From assembly GCA_946902875.1 (NCBI GenBank), contig OX336354.1, forward strand, positions 8,901,247 through 8,965,246: DNA of 64,000 nucleotides. Direction: 5' to 3'. Under the pieces are notes generated by a model. That model was given only the letters and a program-made list of their open reading frames with translations. It had not been told where the DNA came from and did not search any database. Each line of letters begins with the position of its first letter. Within the stretch, counting starts at the first letter, position 1. Shown one piece after another: positions 22,662 through 32,995 of this stretch. Source of the DNA: Nematopogon swammerdamellus. Its lineage: Eukaryota > Arthropoda > Insecta > Lepidoptera > Adelidae. The translations under genes were made by a program, and so were the position numbers.

Positions 22662-23211
22662 TAGGGTTGCCAGATGTTCGCCATTAAAAAAACGGACAAC
22701 AAAAAACTCAATTATTAATTTAAAAAAAATATTTTGATTTTTAAAGTAAAACAAATGAAATGTTAAGAAGAAGAGAACAGTTTTATTCATACTTAAGTCA
22801 CAACACAAACAAGTTATCATAGTACAAACAAATCAATATATACTCGAAGGTAACAGTATGCTTTTAGAACAAAATAAAGACTTGCCTACCTATTCTAAAA
22901 TATTTTTTTATCAATCCTTTTTACAAACCCGGCGAATTAAATATAAAACTTGAAAGGTAAGTGAATTTCTGTATCTATTTACTCAAATAAAAAACACAAA
23001 TATGCAGAATAAAATATACAACTAATTAAGTAAGACGTATGCAAAATTAAGACAGTCATTTCCTTCCTTCCCGCAAAGCGTGCGCGTGCCTAGCAATAGC
23101 TTATGTATGGCGGGAAATTAAAAACCGGACAAAACCTGGTCATATTTTTTACCGGGCAGGGGCTTCGAAAAACGGGCTGTCCGGGTCAAAACCGGACATC
23201 TGACAACCCTA
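22662..23211. mobile_element. Non-autonomous hAT-type DNA transposon, 550 bp
   Basis: The 5' end TAGGGTTGCCAGATGTTCG is matched by the 3' end, whose reverse complement reads TAGGGTTGTCAGATGTCCGG. The element is flanked by the perfect 8-bp direct repeat CTTACGTA (22654-22661 and 23212-23219), the target size of hAT elements. The interior is AT-rich with no transposase frame, so it depends on an enzyme made elsewhere. Confidence 0.85.
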
Positions 23212-23669
23212 CTTACGTACCCTGCGCATTTGCAACTCTTTGTTTTTGTATTAATTTGAAATTATCCCATAGAAACACACAGATAGGTGTCACAGGGTCA
23301 CAGGGGTTCCGTCATCGTGGGCTACAGCCGGAAAAAGCACAAAACGCTCTCCCTAATCAAAAACGTGTAATATGTTTTTAATTTCAAACTATATAGCCTT
23401 GCTATTCAAATCAAACACGATAATCCGCCAACAATTTAGTATCAAAAATTTGGTGTAGGTCACATAAATTTAGTATTTATGTTCACAATAGCTAATTAAC
23501 TTTTTTAATTGACTTGGTGTTCCGCCAACAGAAGGACCATCATTTAGGGTTCCGTAGACGAGAATAATTGGGAACCTCTGCTCTAGATTTTTACAATATT
23601 TGAACCATAGTGGTGGGTTCTTAGTGCCAGTTAATTTAGGTTGTATCCAAAATCGAGTACAACAACTAG

Positions 23670-23890
23670 AGAACCAAACCTTTGCCTTGCCACTACCGAA
23701 AGTGACCTTTAACTTGGGTGTCTTCAAACGTCGCATCAATGGGCTAGACAGCCTAGCAACAGAACAGTCCGCAAATCTGCTGGCATGGCGCCTCACTGTG
23801 TGTTTTTGCGAGGAGAGGTGTTTTTGGCTCTATCGACTGTACCATTGGTCCCTCAAAACAGCCACCTATGTTGGTTTACATAAAAAAAAT
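23670..23890 (+). pseudogene. CR1/Jockey-like LINE 3' end
   Basis: One frame reads VTFNLGVFKRRINGLDSLAT, then LLAWRLTVCFCEERCFWLY. It closes with a 3' UTR GCCACCTATGTTGGTTTACA and TAAAAAAAA. It carries the same C-terminus as at 13745, 47360, 50040 and 51990. Confidence 0.75.
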
Positions 23891-25847
23891 AAGACGATGG
23901 TTAGTTGGCGGCTCAACGCGCAATATATTTGCAGTAAATGTTTTGGCCCGTTTATTGTGGAGCACAGTAGAGTATGAGTATGCCACAAAACAGCACAGGT
24001 AGACCCGGGCGAATTGTCTAGCTAGACTCTAGCTAGAGCAGAGCGAGTCGACTCTTTAACTATACGCTTTCTGGCAATTTAGAGGCATAGTCGGCTCGTT
24101 GCCAAACTCTATCGTGAATGACGGGCAGTGGGTTCGAACCGTACACCAATGAAGGCGAGCACTACTTTTTATTATAATATTAATTAACCCATAATTTCTT
24201 AACCGACTTCAAATAAAAAATTAAAAGGAGGTTATCAATTCGACGCGTATATGTATGTAATATTATTGGAACTGCAATAATTCACATATGATAATCTATT
24301 AGGGCTTCCAAACAAATAGACACAAATTTATAGGTGTACAAGCTGTGCCCGCGGCTCCGCCCGCTCTCATATTTCACTTCACTGCTAACCTCATAAGCTA
24401 TTTAGCGTGATAGTAAGTAGCCTATAGTTGATGGGAAGAATCAAGCTATCCTTAGAATTTTGTTTTATTAAAATCGGTTCAGTGGTTCTCGAGTTATAAG
24501 CGGACAGACAGACACTCAGACAGATAGAAAGTAGACGTTGGATTTTATTATAGGTAAGGATGTACATACATATGTATGTTTGTATGTGTATTTGTATGTA
24601 AGTTTTTCCACGCATTTCTCCGAAACTCTTAATCGGATTGAGACCATTTATTGGCTTACATTTACTTCAACTTAGGGAACAGTACAAGTTTCGTCAAAAT
24701 CGGTTCAGTCGTTTTCAAGATATAGACTGTTAAGTGTGTCAAATGGGCGAATAATTCTATACCACGGCAACCGATTTCTGTGATTCTTTATAGGTGATAT
24801 TACTAAAACGAGTGAAAAATTAATTAAAAACATTAAAAAAACAACTACTTAGAACTAAAAATCAAAATAATTAAATAATTGAGTTGAAGGCGGTACAAAA
24901 GCACACCTGAAAATTTATAGATGAAGCTCTTTTGTGTCCTTTTGTGTTTCACTTTTTCTGAGTTAGGTCCCCATCGCAAACATGCGTTAGCTTCAAAAAT
25001 ACGAGTACTAGGAAAAAAATCGACTGAGCTTTTTTGTGAAACTTATTAAATGAGGAATACCTGTGGCGGCGGTAAGTAAGTCCGGTCGAATTGGAACACG
25101 CTGTATACTCAGAGATATGTGTATACTAAATCTCATTAATGTAAACCTAGGTTTCGAACCATGCAACCTCTCGCAACAAGACCAACGCAGCACCCCTTTA
25201 CCACAACGCTGTGAATAAGCGTTCATAGGTAAATAATTACGATAACATGTATAGTAAGTATATCTCAGACAGGACAGGTAGTGGAGTAGGTATATGAGCC
25301 CGCCGCCGCCGCCGCCCCGCAGTACCGACAAACAAGGTCGGGAGGGGTGCATTAGACACGCCTCGGTAGCTCCTCCCACACACACATACACACATTCTCA
25401 CAACACATGCATGCATACATCGACACGCAGCAGACACCCTACACACACACACACAGGTTACATTGCGACGGTGAGAGGAGGCGCGCGGGTCCTTCGGTGG
25501 AATCTCTGGGGATTGCTCAGATTACGAAATTTGTAAAAAAGAAAACCCTGCGAACCTTCTTGCCGGTTAGGCTCTTTCTTCGTTGGTGTAACCGAACCGG
25601 AGAAACATTGCGGCAAGCTGTCAGGCCGGCATGGCATTCGCAACCCGCGCGTACGACCGAACGTCCATGGGGGTCGTTAGACACCTTATGGGTGGATCGG
25701 CACCACATCTCTCGTTTTTTTTTATTTAAAAAAAAGCTCAAGAGAGTTCTACTGCTATATGAATTCTAAAAGCAATAAACAATATTATCTAGTCCATGAT
25801 ATGTATGTAATTAAGCCGGCCCAATGAAAGAAAGAAAAGAAAGAAAA
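23891..25847. other. ey intron with small repeats
   Basis: A tRNA-like scrap with GTGGGTTCGAACC lies near 24128-24142. An inverted copy of the ACCTATAATAAAATCC family lies at 24336-24565, followed by a GTATGTATGTTTGTATG tract. (CA)n runs at 25377-25456 explain the short frames there. No gene is seen. Confidence 0.4.
24336..24565 (-). mobile_element. Short dispersed repeat, second copy of the 18757 family
   Basis: On the minus strand it runs from ACCTATAATAAAATCCAACG through TAACTCGAGAACCACTGAAC and CACGCTAAATAGCTTATGAG to GGCGGAGCCGCGGGCACAG. It is nearly complete compared with 18757-18957 and shows the 3' end missing there. Confidence 0.7.
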
Positions 25848-25935
25848 AACCGGCCAAGTGCGAGTCGAACTCGCGCACCGAGGGTTCCGTATCGCCATGT
25901 CATGGTCAGCGCCACTCATGCCATCTATGGCGTGT
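25848..25935 (+). mobile_element. SINE-A head fragment
   Basis: CCGGCCAAGTGCGAGTCGAA, then CTCGCGCACCGAGGGTTCCG matches the SINE-A head. The body then departs from the family. Confidence 0.7.
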
Positions 25936-26039
25936 TTTATGAAATGCTTCAAGAAGCTTGAAAGAAGGGAAGAGCTACTGAACCCTATGCGTGTGAACAC
26001 GTTCGCACTTATTTTTACAGAGAATCGGCATGAGTTGCT

Positions 26040-26110
26040 GTGCCCAACGGTCAGTCGAATGAAGACAGTCAGGCACAGCCAATAACGCCACTCCTCGCGA
26101 AACCACGCTC
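26040..26110 (-). repeat. Scrap of the CR1/Jockey-like LINE
   Basis: CACTCCTCGCGAAACCACGC, then TCAGA is the antisense of the ERGFARRG-coding part of the LINE ends in this window. Confidence 0.5.
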
Positions 26111-26400
26111 AGATTTCCGCGGTAGGGCACAGCGACGATTTTGAAAATCGATGCGTTCGGAGAAGTGTTGTATCGGCGAGTGTGACGGATATTGACAGGA
26201 TGGTGGCAGGAGGGATGAGGGAAGAAAATTCGTCAGAGCACCGGCCACCGCCACCGCGCCGTTGTTACCGCGTTTGAGTAACAATGATAATTTTATATAT
26301 TACACTAGGATTTATGTAAGGGCATAAATAATATGCCCTATTATATATAATAATATGCGTAATAGTTAATCTACTCGTATATTATTATTATATAAGTAAG

Positions 26401-26577
26401 TACAGTAATCGGCAGTAAGTAATGAATCTCGAGCCGAGCTTTAGAGAGAGACAATCCGGTTGTAGAGCGTCGTCTCTGTCGGACATAGACGTGCGAGTTC
26501 GTGCGACAGGGACGACGCTCTACAGCCGAATCTCTTTCTAAAGCACGATGGTAATTATTTACTGTCGGGCATTGTAC
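26401..26577. mobile_element. Hairpin MITE, copy 1
   Basis: The arms TAGAGCGTCGTC-CTGTC and GACAGGGACGACGCTCTA pair around a short centre with GACGTGCGAGTTCGTGCG. The ends read TACAGTAATCGGCAG and, reversed, TACAATGCCCGACAG. A second copy lies at 45823-45992. Two copies with the same ends show a mobile family. Confidence 0.75.
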
Positions 26578-27447
26578 CTATACTTGTGTAATTTACAATC
26601 GATACGTTACCAAATATAAAATTTCTATATAAGTGTTACAAAAAATCAATTTGATTTATTACTCCGACTGAAGTCCTGCGATGCCCGCGACCTTGTTCCC
26701 TCAAAGGCTTCGCATGTCTGCCTACCCTCCGTCCGTAGGTATCGCCGCTGGAGGCTCGCGCGGGGAGGGCGGCGCAGGGGTGTGAGGCGCGCGTGAGGGT
26801 TGAAGGGAAAAGGGACGCTCTGTTTCAGTTGGCGCGGCGGCGGCGGGGCTTTTGTAAACCATTTCCATGTTTTATAATCCTGTTTCATGCGTTATTGAGC
26901 AGACTCGCCGCGCCCCCGCCGCCGCTGCCGCCGCCTCGGCTTATGTGGCAGCGCATTCAATGTTCTGTGGGCAACACATTAGTCGTGTCTAGCGAGCGAC
27001 ATGTGTGTCTAATTATAGAGCTAAAATGAGCAACCGAGGTTTGGTGTGGTTCGGTTGGACAATTTTTCAGTAAAATATGAGTTGTAGAGATTTATTGAGC
27101 GAATAGGTCGGGAAGGATGTCCTCCTAAACGTAGGTACATACATAGACCAGATCGGGCATGTACCTACCTGCTGCTCGTACTTTAAAAAGGACCAAGTGC
27201 GTGATACCAGTTGGCCATGGTATTGGCCAACATGTAAACGGTGTTATTTGTTGATTTGGTAGGTATTTGAGCGTTGCCGTATACGTTGATCAATGCTCAA
27301 CTCTACGTTGGCCAATGGTGTGGCCTGCACGCTTTGTCGAAAGCTTTGCCCAGCGTGTATGTATATGAGCCTTAAGGTACGTTTAGTTCATTTAGGCTCA
27401 ATCATGCTTAAAATATATATGTAGGTATGCGTGCACATCCTCCTTAT
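26578..27447. promoter_or_regulatory. Unique GC-rich intronic block, possible enhancer
   Basis: Repeat-free GC-rich DNA spans 26690-26950. It is followed by a homeobox-type site in TGTCTAATTATAGAGC (27007-27022) and by GCGTTATTGAGCAG (26889-26902). No frame is convincing. Its place in the 32-kb ey intron is the kind of position where Pax6 enhancers occur in other animals. The regulatory role is inference only. Confidence 0.25.
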
Positions 27448-27625
27448 ATATATAATTCTTCTGTACGTGTGTTTCTCACCTATAACTCCGCCTAAACGGC
27501 TGGACCGATGTGGATGAAATTTTGTGTGTATATTAGAGTGGGTTCTTGGATGGTTTGAAAATACAACTGAACCCGGTAGATGGCATCGTGATAAGTCCAC
27601 GCGGACGAAGTCGCGGGCATAGCTA
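27448..27625 (+). mobile_element. Short Helitron-like repeat
   Basis: It runs TTATATATATAATTCTTCTG, then TACGTGTGTTTCTC, and ends GGACGAAGTCGCGGGCATAG followed by CTAG and T. The CTAG/T end and the GTCGCGGGCA segment match other Helitron-like tails here, including 61840-61870. Confidence 0.55.
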
Positions 27626-27965
27626 GTATACATATTATATATATATATATATATTATGGACAACCGGCATACGGTTTATTTATTTACTTATCTCTATCTA
27701 AACGCGTCAGACTCGCCTGCAAATGTATACTCAGCAGACAGACACGGTTATGTGACGCAGCCGATCCTTTGATGTAGCGCGAGACAGACCCTAAGCTTTC
27801 ATCTGCACCCCGCTTGGCCCGGCGGCAGGCACAGGTAGACAGTAAATCTAACAGGAGCATATCGCTAGCCCTAGATGATGCTTCAGCCGGGTTAAGCGAT
27901 AAATGTTGAATTTTGGTTAACTGCTATTGTATATTGTTTAATGAACATTCATATAAGCTACTCTT

Positions 27966-28613
27966 GAACCTGTTAAATGTGTTTTAGGGTTCTGTATCCG
28001 ACTCTTGCACCTGTTAATATGTGTTTTAGGGTTTCGTATCCGACTCTTGAACCTATTAATATGTGTTTTAGGGTTCCGTATCCGACTCTTGAACCTGTTC
28101 ATATGTGTTTTAGGGTTCCGTATCCCACTCTTGAACCTGTTAATGTGTTTTAGGGTTTCGTATCCGACTCTTGAACCTCTTAATATGTGTTTTAGGGTTC
28201 CGTATCCGACTCTTGAACCTGTTAATATGTGTTTTAGGGTTCCGTATCCGACTCTTGAACCTGTTAATATGTGTTTTAGGGTTCCGTATCCGACTCTTGA
28301 ACCTGTTAATATGTGTTTTAGGGTTCCGTATCAGACTCTTGAACCTGTTAATGTGTTTCAGGGTTCCGTATCCGACTCTTGAACCTGTTAATATGTGTTT
28401 TAGGGTTCTGTATCCGACTCTTGAATCTGTTAATATGTGTTTTAGGGTTCCGTATCCGACTCTTGAACCTGTTAATGTGTTTTAGGGTTTCGTATCCGAC
28501 GCTTGAACCTCTTAATGTGTTTTAGGGTTCCGTATCCGACTCTTGAACCTCTTAATATGTGTTTTAGGGTTCTGTGTCCGACTCTTGAACCTGTTAATAT
28601 GTGTTTTAGGGTT
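27966..28613. repeat. 42-bp tandem array derived from a SINE-A tail
   Basis: About 15-16 units of TGTTAATATGTGTTTTAGGG, TTCCGTATCCGACTCTTGAA and CC; some units lack three bases (TTAATGTG). 42 is a multiple of three, so long reading frames arise on the plus strand; they are artefacts. The TTTTAGGGTTCCGTA part equals the inverted 3' end of SINE-A, which follows at once. Confidence 0.93.
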
Positions 28614-28770
28614 CCGTATCCGTACAGATTACTAAGCCTACGCCGCCGTCTATCTGTCCATATGTCTGTCCTACTGCTGTATATTTTGAATCGTAATAAA
28701 GGTAGACCGTTGAAATTATCACAAAATATATGTTATTCCGGCGGAACCCTCTATGTGTGTTCTCAATTAA
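28614..28770 (-). mobile_element. SINE-A 3' part
   Basis: In plus orientation: CCGTACAGATTACTAAGCCT, ACGCCG and CTGTCC repeats, then GAATCGTAATAAAGGTAGAC. This matches the tail region of the copy at 1803. Confidence 0.7.
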
Positions 28771-28856
28771 CAGGCTTTTTTCTCTTTGTTTCGTCTTTGC
28801 ATTTATCTAACGAAGAAATATAAAGTGTGCACATGCTTAGTTCTAACAAATAAAAA

Positions 28857-29275
28857 TCAATACTAATAAGAATCTGTAAGGGGTGGTCATGGAGTAAGTT
28901 ACTTTGATTTATGAGATACTGCGTTTGTGGACTGATGACGATACTAAATGTATGGATGTATGATACTAAAACTAAATTGACGATTTTTAGAAATATTTTC
29001 TGTATGTATGTATGTATGTATCTATGTATGTTCCTCCATAACTCTTAAACCAATCATCCGAATTCGATGAAACTTAGTACAAATATATTTATCTATATGG
29101 GACACAGGATAGGCTAAATAAAATTCATTTCCGGTCACGCTAAGATGTGGCTCTCATACAAACCGAATTGTTCCGCGCGTCGAAATAAAGGTACAGTAGC
29201 GGGACGAGCGGGCTTACTTACTTTCTTCTTTTTAAATACGAATTTCACGCGAGAGAAGCCGCAGGCAAAAGCTAG
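28857..29275 (+). mobile_element. Helitron-like element, ~419 bp
   Basis: It starts TCAATACTAATAAGAATCTG after an A and ends GCCGCAGGCAAAAGCTAG before a T. Inside lie GTCATGGAGTAAGTTACTTT, TGTATG repeats, CGAATTCGATGAAACTTAGT and CTAAGATGTGGCTCTCATAC. Full-length relatives lie at 41324-41702 and 61250-61629. Confidence 0.75.
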
Positions 29276-29802
29276 TAAAGTAATAAAGTGACAAGTTCGA
29301 GAGTAGTGTGAACGCTGAGTAAGGAATAAAGAATAAGCAATGGGTGTGTAATCCGGATTGTTGAGTTCGCTCACAGAACTTGACTCGACGAAAACTTCAA
29401 CACGCCCGCGCGCCATAACATTTGCAAGCAAACTATTCCGATTTCCGCAGCGAGCTAGCTGAGTGGAAACATATACTCGTAAGAGTGGCCGTCTATCATC
29501 ACTCCAGCCCTCGTACATCAAGAGATGTCGTCGGCGTAAGCCGAACTGTCTCTATGCGGCGCACTGGCCGTGGATCTTCGACGTTAGGCGACGATTGGCG
29601 AACAACTGGCGATATGGTAATATGGGCGATATTTACTGAGTTATTTTCCTTACGGGCACACGCGCGATGGCTGAGAGCCAAATGCTAAAAACATGATTAA
29701 AGAAGCGGTCAAGTTCGAGTCGATCTCGCGTGGAGAGGGCTCCGTACTTTAAGAATTAGGATTTTCATTTAGGTTTTCCTGTAATAGTTTCGGTGATAAG
29801 GA

Positions 29803-29829
29803 GGGGGGGGGGGGGGGAGGGGGGGGGGA
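29803..29829. repeat. G-rich run (15 G, A, then 10 G)
   Basis: The run directly adjoins the 3' end of a SINE-C fragment. Confidence 0.85.
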
Positions 29830-30010
29830 TTTTTTTTATGTAATTCCATATGGGTGGCTGATTCGGAGGGGCCAAAGCGCATGCTCCGACCAGCCACCAA
29901 TAACACCTCCGAGAAGGTAGATGCCATACCGGAGACTTCCCTGAATTGCTGGCTATACTGGACTAGAGGAGAACACAACCGAGGCTGCTATGCAGCCATC
30001 TTACATCCAG
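29830..30010 (-). mobile_element. SINE-C 3' fragment
   Basis: On the minus strand it reads TAGCAGCCTCGGTTGTGTTC, TCCAGTATAGCCAGCAATTC and CGGAGCATGCGCTTTGGCC to the end CCACCCATATGGAATTACAT and A-run. The head and core are missing. Confidence 0.8.
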
Positions 30011-30139
30011 AATAATCAATATTTGTATATTTTCTGTAATATCTTAAAACAATGCGTCTTAAAATTATAAAAAATACATACATTTATATTCCATATAACG
30101 AGCCTTTACATGGATATGTCAAATGATGCACTTAAAGAA

Positions 30140-30340
30140 TAATTGTTTTTGAACTTTCTACTTTGTCCCACATAACTCGTCCTTGATTGGGTCATTTCAC
30201 TCTGTATATGTACCAAATTTCAGCTTTTTTCGTCTAGTAAGTAGATTCTTAGAAATAAGCTGTGACAGACGGACAGACAGACACAAGATCTATCCTATAA
30301 GGGTTCCGTTTTTCCTCTTTTGAGGTACGGAACCCTAAAA
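30140..30340 (+). mobile_element. SINE-A-related tail
   Basis: CAAATTTCAGCTTTTTTCGT, then CAGACGGACAGACAGACACA, AGGGTTCCG and the closing hairpin GAGGTACGGAACCCTAAAA. A similar piece lies at 32020-32157. Confidence 0.6.
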
Positions 30341-30954
30341 GTATGCTAAGTGCGAAAGTTGTTCTCACACAGAGGGTTCAGTAGCCATTTCCTTCTTGGG
30401 CGCATAGCAGTGCGCGCAGCAGCTATTGCGTGGCGCTCCGTGCCCCCCGCCGCTCCGCCGCCCGCCGCATGGCACCGCTCACAGTAGTCCACAAGAATAC
30501 CATTTTATCACTAACCTTTATAGATGAAACTTCAAAATAGTTCTCGTGCCGTACGGATTAAATGGATGACTTTATTATTAATTTTTTAATTAATTCTGCA
30601 TTACGTTCCTGAGTAGGTATTTACCTCGGACACGACAGACAGACGGACGGACCCTGCCAGCAAAGATAGCTGGTCACGGAATCCTAAAAATAGGTGATAA
30701 ATATAAATTGGTGATTTAACAATTTGCTATGTTCAGTTTATCACCTCTTAAGTATGAAGTTCAGAAATAAACAACTGATCCTTTACTTATATTTTGTAAA
30801 AAAAAAAAATCTGCTTTGATGTTATATCTAAACAAAAAAATCATGTGGCTGCCTACAGTAGGTATTAGTTAAGAACATAGGAATTTGGTCGATAATAATT
30901 AGCAACTGACTAGTCAAGTAATCCGAACTATGATTGCAGTTTATCGTCTCTAAC
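30341..30954. other. ey intron, repeat scraps
   Basis: CACACAGAGGGTTCAGTAG here recurs at 58033-58050, so this is another dispersed sequence, with a GC-rich patch at 30400-30480. No gene is seen. Confidence 0.4.
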
Positions 30955-31200
30955 GTCCGGCCGATGAGAGAATGCATTCCTACGTCTGTCAGTTGGTCAC
31001 AGCAATGCCAGTCTGGATTGCCTAAAATGTACGAAAAGCTTGTCAAAATAGTAGGAAACCGTATAAACAATAGAAAGAAAATGTTTATAATTCGAACGTT
31101 CGAACGTGCAGTTGCAGGAGTGAGTAATTGAAACTTATTGCCCATCGCCAGTCATGACCAACTGACAGACGTCAGCAACGCATTCTCTCAGCGGCCGGAC
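30955..31200. mobile_element. Inverted-repeat element, 246 bp
   Basis: Left arm GTCCGGCCGATGAGAGAATG, then GTCTGTCAGTTGGTCA. The right arm is its reverse complement, ending GCGGCCGGAC at 31200, with a few mismatches over about 45 bp. The centre is AT-rich. No target duplication is clear. Confidence 0.65.
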
Positions 31201-32019
31201 TATTAACTAGTATATTCATGGCAACCTACACACTACACCATATTATACGTTTCCACAAAGCACAGAGAGCACTCCGCATTCAAATTCATCTCTATTTTCA
31301 TTTTTCTCTCTTAGAAATTATCGAGCGTGGAATTTTCCAATCGGGCCGTATTCATAAAAAAACTCAATAACCGTCTATTGCAGCGCGTCCCACCTTCCTC
31401 CGTCAATATCTCACAGACATTCTTCTTGCCTTCTTATCTTAAGAGACCAGCCTCTCTAGCTTCGTCCCTTTCTCGCTCGCGGCCCTCGCGCGTCGCCCCG
31501 TCCCGCTCGCACCGCCGGCAGACTGGAATGGAGAGGTCCTCCCTCCTTTTCTCATCGTGCGGTGGTGTGCGTGTGTTTGCATGTGTGTGACCTTGATGAA
31601 TAGCTGAGGATTATTAATGTGGCCAGATACTAGGGCTCGTGGAGAATATATAAGCTTTGTTAAGTAAGCTCTCATCTGATACCATAAGTCACTGAGAAAA
31701 GTTAGTAAAGTCTACCTTGCATACTTTCTTAAATGAGCGGGTTAATTCAATGATTTCTTATTTTTTTTCTAAAGCAGAAAGCACAATATAGGATATTAGA
31801 ATAGAATCCAATATAAAATGCTTTATTACTCCTAGAAAAATTCTACAGTAACAAGTACATTGCTCGATTTTTGAATAGATTTTATACATATTTTAAAATT
31901 ATAAAAATATATTTGTCTTCCTTAAAATGAGCCCTTTTCGACTACATACTTTATGCCACATGATGCACTTTTGATTTGAATTTTTTTTTTACTGTCCCCC
32001 AAAACTTACCCCCAAAATC
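31201..32019. other. ey intron, no gene seen
   Basis: Contains a GC-moderate stretch at 31440-31590 followed by AT-rich DNA. The overlapping frames on both strands show no domain. Confidence 0.4.
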
Positions 32020-32157
32020 TAAATTAGTTCATTCGCTATAAGTCCGTGATTCGGTCATCAAACTCTATATATGTATCGAATTTCAATATTACACAGACAC
32101 AATAGTGATCCTGTAAGGGTTCCGTTTTTTCCTCTTTTGAGTTACGGAACCCTAAAA
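32020..32157 (+). mobile_element. SINE-A-related tail
   Basis: TTCGCTATAAGTCCGTGATT, then AGGGTTCCGTTTTTTCCTC and GAGTTACGGAACCCTAAAA repeat the end seen at 30300-30340. Confidence 0.6.
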
Positions 32158-32650
32158 ACTAAAAGCAGCCGTTTAAATTAGAATAAATTACTGTTCAAAC
32201 TCTTCAACATATTTAAACTACCTATATTATTCATAGCGTTGTTCCATTCCTTACAGTTTGTCGACGCTGTTAATTCAGTTATTCAGTTTCTGTATCGTAT
32301 CTTTTTGCACGGCACTTATCGCTACTTTTATAGCGCATTAAAGCCAGCGAAACTCACAATAACTTCGTTAAGGGCGATTTAAAGTTTACGCCGCTCTGCG
32401 TCGGGGAGGGAATGTTCGTAGTGCGATAGTCACCGCCGAGATTATTGGAAAGAATTATGTGGATGTGGCGATGGAAAAAAAAATAAAAAGAAGAAAAAAA
32501 AAATCAGTCAAACACGAGTTTTACTCACGCGCGGAGGGTTCCGTAGATCCGCCGATACCATATCCGTCTCCTAATTTTATCTCAATATATCAAAAAGCAT
32601 TTCAGTGTCTTTGTAGTTTTTGTCCCAGCAGCCACTTCTGGGCCTTCTTT

Positions 32651-32848
32651 CGTGGTTGTCTACACGGTTCCCGGGATTAGATTGAATTGGAAACTGATCA
32701 CGCCGAATTGTATCCACTGATACCGGGATCCGTTTCCATTGAAAAACGAATTATAATGTTTTTACCCACTGATCCCGGTATCAGTGGATACGAATCGGCG
32801 TGATCAGTTTCCAATTCAATCTGATCCCGGGATCCGTGAAGACAACCC
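32651..32848. mobile_element. Fold-back element with ~85-bp arms
   Basis: The left arm reads GTTGTCTACACGGTTCCCGG, GATTGAATTGGAAACTGATC, CACTGATACCGGGATC. The right arm repeats it inverted, ending CCGTGAAGACAACC. The loop around 32735-32765 is AT-rich. The arms are about 95% alike, so this is probably a recent MITE. Confidence 0.75.
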
Positions 32849-32995
32849 CCTTCTTTCCCCTCTCTCTGCAAGTCAGAATATTAATAATTATCTGTTTATT
32901 AATTTTATTAAAAAGATAGGGTCCTAGAAATAAATAAATAAGAAAATAAAATAAAAGAATAAAATAATATACAAAATATAGATAGAACCTAGAAA

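Noticed and set aside
28005..28823. Frames of 104-125 codons with MCFRVPYPTLEPVN repeats
   Set aside because: A 42-bp unit keeps any stop-free frame open. All the sequence is a tandem array.
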